DNA of 6,816 nucleotides from Caldisericota bacterium (GTDB lineage Bacteria > Caldisericota > Caldisericia > Cryosericales > Cryosericaceae): the NCBI GenBank assembly GCA_026390215.1, contig JAPLGJ010000055.1:1-6816 (forward strand). Direction: 5' to 3'. Positions 1-6,500 of this stretch are shown here, one piece after another. Both the position numbers and the translations under genes were made by a program. Position 1 is the stretch's first letter; the number at the start of each line of letters is the position of its first letter. The notes below the pieces were generated by a model. It was not told where the DNA came from and did not search any database. It worked only from the letters and a program-made list of their open reading frames with translations.

Positions 1-764
1 ATGAGTAAGACCCATTGGGAAGTTGCTCTATAGGCAGACCTATAAGCCCAATCAAAATATGGACATCCTGCATAGTCCTTCTTCAAGATATCATGAGGTG
101 GTCTTTGGTATTGTGGCAAGGTTGACGGCGCATATGTGTGAGTGAAGAGCGAGTCTTCAGCATAGTCTGCGCCGTATCTTTGCAGACCCAATGCGAAATT
201 GTCACTAATAGCTTCGTCGAGAATCTCAGGTCTATAGAATATGTCGAAATAGGTTGCATCAGGGAGATTGACATAACTGCCAATGTCAAGTTCAGCCCAG
301 TTGGAATGTGCGTAAAAGTCTTCCAGGATATGCGAAGTAATCCCAACCAGCAAGAGCAAACCCGAAGGATCACCTTGGGAGTCATTCGCTGATACCAGTT
401 GTCTGACTTCCTCGTAAGTATTGGTCAGAAGCCTTCTATAGTAGACGTCTATGAAATCCTTGTTCGGAAGGCCATCAAAGTGAAATACATCAACCAGTTC
501 TTTGGCTCGTTCGCAAAAATTGTCGTCAAGCAAATTCGAAGTGGCGTCCGTTTGAAACAAATCGACGTACGAGTTGCCAAGCAAAACCAATTTCAAGGCA
601 TCGTCGTTGAATCCTTCCTTCAACAAAGCATCTCTAATCATCTGATAATGATAGCCCATGTTGAAGGCGTCTACCTTCTGAGTGAAGAAGACAAGAGAAG
701 TCGCGACGAAAAGAGAGACAACAATGAAAACCTTCAAGAAGAAACTGGAACGCGTCCGTCTCAT
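1..764 (-). CDS. Secreted HET-C / zinc-phospholipase-C-like protein (3' end missing)
   Basis: The minus-strand frame is open from the ATG at 764 to the left edge: 254 codons without a stop, so the C-terminus lies outside the window. A basic N-terminus and hydrophobic core (about residues 8-28) ending near VDA33 look like a Sec signal peptide. The mature part begins FNMGYHYQM (His39), followed by GNSYVD (Asp68). The hallmark is GITSHILEDFYAHSNWAEL (141-159), with the H-x3-D-x3-H pattern (His145, Asp149, His153) seen in HET-C-type proteins and similar to metal ligands of zinc-dependent phospholipase C. A KKDY stretch (228-231) and the Ala/Thr-rich helix after it also recall that family. I infer an exported metal-binding, possibly lipid-cleaving protein; activity is not shown. 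GGGGGAG (770-776) lies 5 nt before the start, and the CARDB ORF ends 21 bp upstream, so they may be co-transcribed. GC is about 40-47%, and 10 of 13 Arg codons are AGA/AGG, unlike the neighbours. Confidence 0.82.
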   Translation of the reverse strand, partial: MRRTRSSFFLKVFIVVSLFVATSLVFFTQKVDAFNMGYHYQMIRDALLKEGFNDDALKLVLLGNSYVDLFQTDATSNLLDDNFCERAKELVDVFHFDGLPNKDFIDVYYRRLLTNTYEEVRQLVSANDSQGDPSGLLLLVGITSHILEDFYAHSNWAELDIGSYVNLPDATYFDIFYRPEILDEAISDNFALGLQRYGADYAEDSLFTHTYAPSTLPQYQRPPHDILKKDYAGCPYFDWAYRSAYRATSQWVLL

Positions 765-769
765 TTCTA

Positions 770-776
770 CTCCCCC
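770..776 (-). promoter_or_regulatory. Ribosome binding site of the HET-C-like gene
   Basis: On the minus strand the bases read GGGGGAG, 5 nt before the ATG at 764. This is a strong purine-rich Shine-Dalgarno match and it sets the start just ahead of the signal peptide. Confidence 0.7.
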
Positions 777-785
777 TTCCTGCGT

Positions 786-1235
786 CTATTGGTTGTTGTG
801 GTAGAACCCTTTCTTGATGCTGTCCACAAAGACGTCTGCGACACTCATCCAGCCGACAGAGAGGGGTCCGGTCCCGGCGTTCTTCACGATGAAGGTGATA
901 TGGTTCCCGGTCTCGCACCGGATCTGGTCGACGACCAGGTCAGGCAGGTTCTGGGTCCACGTCTCCTCCTTGCAGTTGTTGGATTCGCTCAGTTCCTGGA
1001 CGTTCTGCTGGTGGTCCGCACAGACGCGGATGGTATCCTGCGCGCCCGAGATGGCATACTGCCACGAGAACTGGCGCTCCACCGACGTTCCCTGGATGCA
1101 ACCAAATGTGACGGTCAGATGGGGGTTTGCCGGGACTGCCATGACGGGGTAGTATCCCTGGATCCATCCTGCATCGACGACGGCGGGAGTCCATACGACG
1201 CGACGAGCAGAAAGCAGATGATGAGGAATAGACAT
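786..1235 (-). CDS. CARDB-repeat protein fragment, probably frameshifted at its 5' end
   Basis: This is a 149-codon frame ending in TAG at 786-788. Residues about 24-88 match the second half of a CARDB-type adhesion module, with VCADH (71-75) and ELSESNNC (81-88). Residues 96-149 open a second module with NLPDLVVDQIRC and IVKNAGTG, but it stops after about 54 residues, roughly half the usual length. CARDB modules are beta-sandwich repeats of exported proteins with no catalysis of their own. Similar motifs (LCADH, ETNETNNC, LPDL) occur in the large peptidase gene of this window, so the two are probably related. The ATG at 1235 is a poor start: an in-frame TAG lies at 1239-1241, and no ribosome binding site is suitably spaced. 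A well-spaced site and a signal peptide sit 11 bp upstream in another frame (ATG 1246). I infer a one-base deletion, or a sequencing error, near 1200-1230. The gene may be a pseudogene or remnant. The coding signal is good; intactness is doubtful. Confidence 0.6.
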   Translation of the reverse strand: MSIPHHLLSARRVVWTPAVVDAGWIQGYYPVMAVPANPHLTVTFGCIQGTSVERQFSWQYAISGAQDTIRVCADHQQNVQELSESNNCKEETWTQNLPDLVVDQIRCETGNHITFIVKNAGTGPLSVGWMSVADVFVDSIKKGFYHNNQ

Positions 1236-1246
1236 CCTCTACACAT
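1115..1246 (-). CDS. Signal-peptide ORF, likely the displaced 5' end of the CARDB gene
   Basis: This 43-codon frame runs from the ATG at 1246 to TGA at 1115-1117. It begins MCRGCLFLIICFLLVASYG, a short N-terminus followed by a strongly hydrophobic core, which looks like an export signal. It is preceded by an ideal Shine-Dalgarno AAGGAGG with 7 nt spacing. After about residue 16 the frame loses coherent character, and the CARDB reading continues in the frame that lacks its own ribosome binding site. Regaining one base around the CGTCGCGTCG stretch (about 1195-1204) would fuse the signal peptide to the CARDB protein. I read it as the true start of that gene, not a separate peptide; a genuine small hydrophobic peptide is the alternative. 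Confidence 0.45.
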   Translation of the reverse strand: MCRGCLFLIICFLLVASYGLPPSSMQDGSRDTTPSWQSRQTPI

Positions 1247-1253
1247 TGAGAGC

Positions 1254-1260
1254 CCTCCTT
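1254..1260 (-). promoter_or_regulatory. Strong ribosome binding site before ATG 1246
   Basis: The minus strand reads AAGGAGG, a full match to the anti-Shine-Dalgarno core, 7 nt before the ATG at 1246. It argues that translation of the CARDB locus starts at 1246 and not at 1235, and so decides which frame carries the original start. Confidence 0.75.
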
Positions 1261-1297
1261 TGCGCGCGGCATGTGCGCTTGAGGCAGAAGCCAAGAG

Positions 1298-1316
1298 CGG
1301 TCAGTTGACCGAACTG
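1298..1316. repeat. Overlapping small inverted repeats in the leader
   Basis: CGGTCA (1298-1303) and TGACCG (1306-1311) form a 6-bp palindrome around GT. CAGTT (1302-1306) and AACTG (1312-1316) form a second, overlapping inverted repeat. The two pairings share bases and cannot form together. They lie about 40-50 bp upstream of the AAGGAGG site, where an operator or a leader hairpin could sit. Short inverted repeats also arise by chance, so function is not established. Confidence 0.3.
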
Positions 1317-1354
1317 CGCAAGTATGACCGACAGCAGAATCAGGACTCCAGACC

Positions 1355-1376
1355 CATGGCACGTCGCGGTGCCATG
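1355..1376. repeat. Inverted repeat with 8-bp arms, possible operator
   Basis: CATGGCAC (1355-1362) and GTGCCATG (1369-1376) are perfect inverted arms separated by 6 bp. The right arm overlaps a minus-strand TTGACA (1375-1380). The dyad spacing would suit a dimeric regulator, or a hairpin in the leader transcript. It lies about 110-130 bp upstream of ATG 1246, downstream of the candidate -10 at 1404-1409. Confidence 0.4.
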
Positions 1377-1403
1377 TCAATACATTTGCGACTTCTTGGC
1401 GGC

Positions 1404-1431
1404 AGTATACCACGAACACTGGGGTTCACAA
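1404..1431 (-). promoter_or_regulatory. Candidate sigma-70-type promoter for the leftward CARDB/HET-C-like genes
   Basis: On the minus strand TTGTGA (1426-1431) and TATACT (1404-1409) are separated by 16 bp, giving 4/6 and 5/6 matches to the -35 and -10 consensus. Transcription would start near 1397 and give a leader of about 150 nt before ATG 1246. A consensus TTGACA at 1375-1380 is an alternative -35, but no good -10 follows it at 16-18 bp. This is a motif match only. Confidence 0.28.
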
Positions 1432-1692
1432 AGCCAGAACCGATTGCAGCGCAGTGTGCATTCTGCCCTGGTGTTGCCGGCTCGACGTCTTTGAGTGGAC
1501 GCTGGGCATGTTCGCGGCTACACAGGTCGACCTCTCGTCGCTGGTCACGGGAACCTCAGGTGCCGTACTGACGCCGACCACTCGTGCTTTTCGGAATTGC
1601 GCCTACGGGCCGAGGCGGTTGTTCTTGCGGCTGCTCGGCTCGGCTGGGAACGCGAGTAGAACTGCCCTGGCGCCCCATCTTCCTGAATGGCA

Positions 1693-1720
1693 GACCGGGC
1701 GCCCGAAAGGGCGCCCGGTC
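1693..1720. terminator. Perfect 12-bp GC-rich hairpin, probable transcription end
   Basis: GACCGGGCGCCC (1693-1704) and GGGCGCCCGGTC (1709-1720) are perfect inverted copies around a 4-nt loop (GAAA on plus, TTTC on minus). The hairpin begins 24 bp beyond the stop codon of the stalk-domain protein, where a terminator of the leftward operon is expected. No T-run follows it on either strand, so it is not a textbook intrinsic terminator. It may stop or pause RNA polymerase anyway, or protect the mRNA 3' end. Confidence 0.55.
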
Positions 1721-1744
1721 GTGTCATCAGGGACTACTCCAAAC

Positions 1745-3583
1745 CTAGGGAGTCGGGTACGTGACGGTGACTTGCCGGGTTGAAGCATTCCATTCCACCA
1801 GGCACCCCAGGCTCTCACCCACGAAGCGCAGGGGAAGCATGGTGCGTCCAGGAGGGACGATCAACGGTACCACCTTTGTGTTTGCAGGGTCGATAGGCAC
1901 GGCCCGCCCGTTCACGCGCGCCGTCGGGTTGCCGATCCAGAGTTCCAGCGACGTGGCACCCAGCGTGATGGAAGCCTTCCGCTCCACTCCGTCCCATCCC
2001 ACGACGGCGCCGAGTGCCTCGGCGACGGGGCGGATGGGCAGGAGGGTCCTGCCCTCACGGATGATCGGCGCGGCGTCGAGCGTCCTGGCCTCACCATTGA
2101 CGGCAAAGCGTGTGCTGTCGATCGTCAGGACGATGACTGTTCTCTCCACGGGCGGAGGGGGAGGCGTTGCCTGCGTCACGACGATATTTCGCGTCACGGA
2201 CCCCGTTCCACCATTGTTGTCCACAACGGTAAGAGTGACGGCATAGGTGCCGGGCCGTGCGTAGCGGGCGGTGAGCTTCTTGCCTTCGCTGATGATCCCG
2301 TTTCCCAGATTCCATTGCCAGTTCGTGACGGTGCCGTCGGTATCTGTCGAGCTCGAGCCGTCGAACGCGATATCAGTCCCTGCGCTGGGTCGCGATGGAT
2401 CTGTCTCGAAGGCGGCTGCGGGGGAGGCATTGGTCGAAACCACCGTGGATACGAATGGCGTCGAACCGGCTTCGCAGGTCGCATAACAAGTGATGACATG
2501 AGGAACTCCGGGCTGACTGCCCGTCGTGCTCCACGTGTCCGTGAACGTAACAGTGTGGCTCGTCTCCAGGTTCTCGAAGGTGTGCACAAAAGATGTCTCG
2601 GGCAGTCCAGCAGCGCGGACGATCAGGAAGAGCCTGCCCGAGCCCGGTGCGCTGCCCTGGTTCACGAGGCTCGACTGGATCGAGACCGTATCACCCACCT
2701 TGAAACGCTGAGGCGATGCCTCCAGCTTCGTGACCAGCAACCGGGGACTGCCGACGGGAAACGAGACCACCGTGCTGTCCAGTGTGTGTCCCTCGACGTC
2801 CATCAGGGCGATATCTGCCTCGTACCTTCCGTTCGCGGCGGAGCCGCTGTTCCATGCAAGGTCGACGAGGGCAGTGCCCGTGACGCCTGTCAGCTTGCGC
2901 AGCGGGAGGCCCGTCAGCGCTTCGGCTGAGCCCGACCGGCGTATCGTGGTCCCAACGATGAAATCCTGGGGAGCGCCGCTGTTCGCAATCAGGATGCTGA
3001 AACGCACGGTGTCTCCAGGACGGTAGGACGTCTGGTCAGGTTCGCATGATGCGATAGAGGCGTCCGAGTGGGTGTATGAGACCGCAAACTCCCATGTCTT
3101 GTAGAACAGGGCGGAATGTGTGTCAGGGTCATAGACAAACGGGTACACCTCGATGTTCAAGCTGTAGGCTCCGTCGCTGGTGTGCTGCACGGCCCACATG
3201 AACTCCTTGTCAGGGTACCAGCCTCCCAGGGGGACGACGGGAGTGGTCAGCTCGGGGTCGTTGATGACAGTAGGTAGTGCAAGACCAGTTACGGGGCGAG
3301 GGATGGACCGCTTCACAAGTCGAACCTCATGGATGCGGGCGTCGGCTGGGTAGGCGACCGACGTGAGCAGACATGGAACGAGCGGCCGGCCTTGCTCGTC
3401 GACAAGCATGGACCCGCCGGGGATCTCGACAGTATCGACGGAACCCTGGCGGGTTATGACATAGTCCGGGACAGTGATGAAGATGGAGGTCGGAGGCTGC
3501 TCGGCGCCGATGCTTGCGGAAGGCAGGGCGAGGACAGCAGCGACGAGAGCCAGGATCAGGAATACGACGCATGGACGTCTCAT
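1745..3583 (-). CDS. Secreted C25-propeptide-like / PKD / stalk-domain protein
   Basis: A 612-residue protein starts at ATG 3583; the frame is open further upstream, but only this start has a ribosome binding site and a signal peptide (residues 1-27, core FLILALVAAVLAL, likely cut after SIGA). Residues about 30-170 resemble the N-terminal propeptide of gingipain-type C25 peptidases: a GRPLVP motif, YPADA, a GGWYPD segment and a VYPFVYDPDT strand ending in EFAVSY. Two CARDB/Ig-like beta-sandwich modules follow (about 172-278 and 280-388), then a PKD domain (about 388-470, with FDGSSSTDTDGT and the YARPGTYAVTLTVVD strand), a TPPPPP linker and a copper amine oxidase N-terminal-type stalk domain (about 483-612) whose two repeats carry RTLLPIRPVAEALG and RTMLPLRFVGESLG. 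No catalytic domain is visible. It acts outside the membrane and is likely linked to the peptidase encoded directly upstream, perhaps as inhibitor, chaperone or anchor. That role is inferred. Confidence 0.93.
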   Translation of the reverse strand: MRRPCVVFLILALVAAVLALPSASIGAEQPPTSIFITVPDYVITRQGSVDTVEIPGGSMLVDEQGRPLVPCLLTSVAYPADARIHEVRLVKRSIPRPVTGLALPTVINDPELTTPVVPLGGWYPDKEFMWAVQHTSDGAYSLNIEVYPFVYDPDTHSALFYKTWEFAVSYTHSDASIASCEPDQTSYRPGDTVRFSILIANSGAPQDFIVGTTIRRSGSAEALTGLPLRKLTGVTGTALVDLAWNSGSAANGRYEADIALMDVEGHTLDSTVVSFPVGSPRLLVTKLEASPQRFKVGDTVSIQSSLVNQGSAPGSGRLFLIVRAAGLPETSFVHTFENLETSHTVTFTDTWSTTGSQPGVPHVITCYATCEAGSTPFVSTVVSTNASPAAAFETDPSRPSAGTDIAFDGSSSTDTDGTVTNWQWNLGNGIISEGKKLTARYARPGTYAVTLTVVDNNGGTGSVTRNIVVTQATPPPPPVERTVIVLTIDSTRFAVNGEARTLDAAPIIREGRTLLPIRPVAEALGAVVGWDGVERKASITLGATSLELWIGNPTARVNGRAVPIDPANTKVVPLIVPPGRTMLPLRFVGESLGCLVEWNASTRQVTVTYPTP

Positions 3584-3587
3584 AGTA

Positions 3588-6500
3588 TCACTCTCCTCCG
3601 AATTTTGGGTCGCCGTAGAGATTGTACTCGTGGACAAAGTCGAGCCATCCCGGATCACGCGTGCGCGTAAGGCGGGTCTGTATCCGCCACATCGCGTCTC
3701 CGATCGTACCGGTCCGCTCAAACTCCTCCCAGAAGACGCTAGCGGCCACTCGCTCGTTCTTGCCAGTGCTGGACACCTCGGTGGCTCCAACGTAGGCTCC
3801 CGCACCGTTGCGCAGGAAGCCGCGGGCGATGTTTTTGCCCGGTTCGGACATGTAGTCTCCTGTCATGCATGACCATGCCAGCACGACAGGCCGCGACGAG
3901 CCGAAGCTGATTGGCTGCAGCGGACAGAAACTGACGGTCCAGTCGTCCAGCACGCACGCCCAGCTGCCGGGTCCACCATGTCCATAGAACATCAGGATGT
4001 CCTTGCCGGATGTCCGTGACTTGACGGCTCCAGCGATCGCGCCCAGGGCAAGCTGGCCGGCTTGGTCCTCAGTGATTCCGGGTCGATCATAGTACGTGTA
4101 CGAGTAGCCATACGTGCCGCCCCTGCTGGCGTTTTCCGCTTCCACGCGTTCCGCTTCTGCAACACCTTGGGCGATGCCCGCGTCGCCGAATCCTGGAGGC
4201 ATGCGGCGAAGGTGCCCTTCGCTGTCGGTGAACAGGGACGCTTCGCCTGCAGGCAGTTCACCCCTGATGTCCAGCAGCCATGCGGCCAGCTGTTCGAGGG
4301 TGTAGCCGCCCAGGTCGGCCTCGTAGGTCGCTCCTCCACGTGTTTGGTTGAGAATCTTCAGGCTCTCCGAGAGGACAGTGCGACGCGTCGTGAAGTATTC
4401 AGAGTATGCGGTCCCGGTTGTGTCAGATACCGTGATGCCCAGGGCACGGGCTGCTGTCTTGCCCATCTGCAGGTTGCGGACATGGGTTTCCCACGTGCCC
4501 TCGTAGCCCCCAACGAACAGCCCTGTTGCTGCGAGATATGAGGCCCCACCGGTATGACGTTTCACGTCGATGCTGGTGCGCAGGGGGATCGTCAGCTCAG
4601 CGGCGGTCGTGCCAAGGATGCGCCCGACGCGGAGGTCGGGACAGCCAGAGTCGTTGATGTCAGTGTAACCGTAGTCCGACCATTCAATGATGTCGTGTGT
4701 AAGGTCCGTGAAGAACCCGGGGGCGGCGTAGGACCAGGCGGGGATGATCGGAGCCTCGCCCACAATGAGAAGGTACCCCGTGCTCTGCCAGCCGGGTTTC
4801 AGGCGGAGGCCCCACCGTGTTGGTGGGCCGTAGTACGTCCAGCGCATGAGCGTCCTGATGGCTTCAGCACTGGTCCCCTCTTCGACGTATGCAAGTGCCC
4901 CGAGCCGTTCTGTAGCGAGTTCGGCGCAGGTTGCGAGGAGGGCATAGCGATCTGCCGTAGGCGGTCCCATGTGCTCGAGAGCCTCGGGAGACGTGATGAT
5001 GAGCTCGTCGGCAGTGGCAAACGCCGCATCGACCGCGGAGCCGTCCACCCAGACCGGACATGAGGCGTCGCGGGCATAGACGCGGCCGTAGGGGTCAGTG
5101 AAGGAGAACCCGATGCTGCCACTCCCGATAGCGTAGCGGGACGTCGGGATGTCCGGGTCGAAGAAGATAGGCACCACCGAGTACCGCGCTGTTCGTGTCG
5201 TGCCGGGACCAAACTCGCCCAGCAGCTGAACCGTGATGGAGGCGGTGCGTGTCGCATGCGTGTAGGTCGTTGTCACACCGGCCACAGCCGCTGGCTGGAA
5301 ACCGTAGCAGGAATCTCTCAGAACGACGTCCCGAAGGTGGTTCTCGGGTCGGTCAGGGGCAGGGTTGGTTACCGAGAGGACGACATCGAAATGGCTGTTG
5401 TCCCGGGTAACCGTGCGCACGATGGTGAGTGGTGTGGCTGGTACCGGCTCCTCTACCTTCGTGAGGGTGACCGATGCACTGTGTGTGTTGCCAGCAGTGT
5501 CCCACGCGTCGACGACGACTGAGCATCGGACGCCTGCCAGAACGCCGGTCGTTTCCCATGGAGCAAAGACTTCGACCTCTGCTCCGGCGTCGCAGTCAGC
5601 TCCGGCGGGGCAATACACAGGCCTCGGCAGCCAGTGATAGGTCGTGTGCTGGATGGTGGCATCCGTGGCTGGGGATGTCCCGAACAGGATCCGCACGCGC
5701 GTCCTGCTGATGCGGCCTGCCAATAGTGACGAGACCGTCGCGGCAACCGTTTGATCGCCGTAGAGCGATGTCGCGGCTCTGGGACTGGTGATGACAATGC
5801 TGAGCGCATCAGAACCGGCAGGGAGCCTGTTGCGGACCCCTCCGCCAGTGACAGCCTCCCCTACGTTGCCTGCAGCGTCGATGGCGTGCGCGCCAAACGT
5901 ATGAGGTCCGTCGGGAAGTGCTGTCAGGTCGTAGTCGAACTCGTACGGGGGTGTCGCGTCCATGAACGAAACGGCGCCGTCGACCAGGAAGATGACACGG
6001 TCGACGCCCTTGTTGTCGCGTGCTTCTGCTGCTATCCTCACCCTGCCGGCGAGTGTGACCGGCAGGCGCAGGGCGACGTCCGGTTTCTCCCCGTCGCGGT
6101 CAGCAGCGGTCATGAAGAGGAAGTCAGCGCTGGTGACGGTATTCCCCGCTGCGTCTCGCGAGCGAACGACCCCGTGATACGCTATCCCAGCGGTCAACCC
6201 TGTCAGCGTGCGCGTGTGTGACTTCGTGCGACCACTGTCGGATGACATGCGCGCGTACATGCCTGACCGGTCGTCGTACAGCACGGTCGAGTCCGCGGCT
6301 TCGTCGGTCGACCAGGAGACAGCGACAGTCCCGGTCGTGATATCGGTCACGTGTGGACCGTCAGTGATGACGGGTGGGGTCACATCCGTGCACTGAACCG
6401 CCTTGTCGAGGCAGTTGTTCGTCTCGTTTGTCTCAATGACCGTGTTTGCATGATCTGCACAGAGACGGAACGTGACCGGCTTGACGGATACGATGGGATG

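Larger units (their letters stand above)
1247..1744. other. Intergenic region with no convincing gene
   Basis: About 500 bp lie between the stop of the stalk-domain protein (1745) and the start of the CARDB locus (1246). Open frames exist on both strands, but their translations are arginine-rich or of mixed composition, without domain-like character or good ribosome binding sites. The stretch holds a 12-bp hairpin (1693-1720), a candidate promoter (1404-1431) and inverted repeats (1355-1376, 1298-1316). I saw no tRNA, rRNA or CRISPR structure. About 1440-1680 shows nothing recognisable. Confidence 0.6.

Noticed and set aside
83..385. Minus-strand 100-codon frame inside the left-end gene
   Set aside because: It lies in a different frame from the 254-codon HET-C-like reading, which carries a signal peptide and family motif; this one has neither.
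940..1419. Minus-strand 159-codon frame over the CARDB locus
   Set aside because: Its arginine- and proline-rich translation has no domain features. It is an out-of-frame shadow of the CARDB reading.
399..1571. Plus-strand open frame of 390 codons
   Set aside because: It runs antisense across the HET-C-like gene and the CARDB locus, spans the sharp change in base composition, and its translation shows no domain, signal peptide or ribosome binding site. The minus-strand readings have recognisable motifs.
1430..1740. Possible tRNA or small RNA in the intergenic stretch
   Set aside because: No T-arm consensus, cloverleaf or known riboswitch motif was found by eye; only the 12-bp hairpin is clear.
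1454..1783. Plus-strand 109-codon frame across the intergenic region
   Set aside because: It covers the terminator-like hairpin and runs into the 3' end of the stalk-domain gene on the other strand. No family features or ribosome binding site are visible.
3584..3805. Upstream extension of the stalk-domain protein to an ATG at 3805
   Set aside because: The extension overlaps the catalytic-domain end of the peptidase gene and would bury the signal peptide 75 residues inside. The ATG at 3583 has a strong ribosome binding site.
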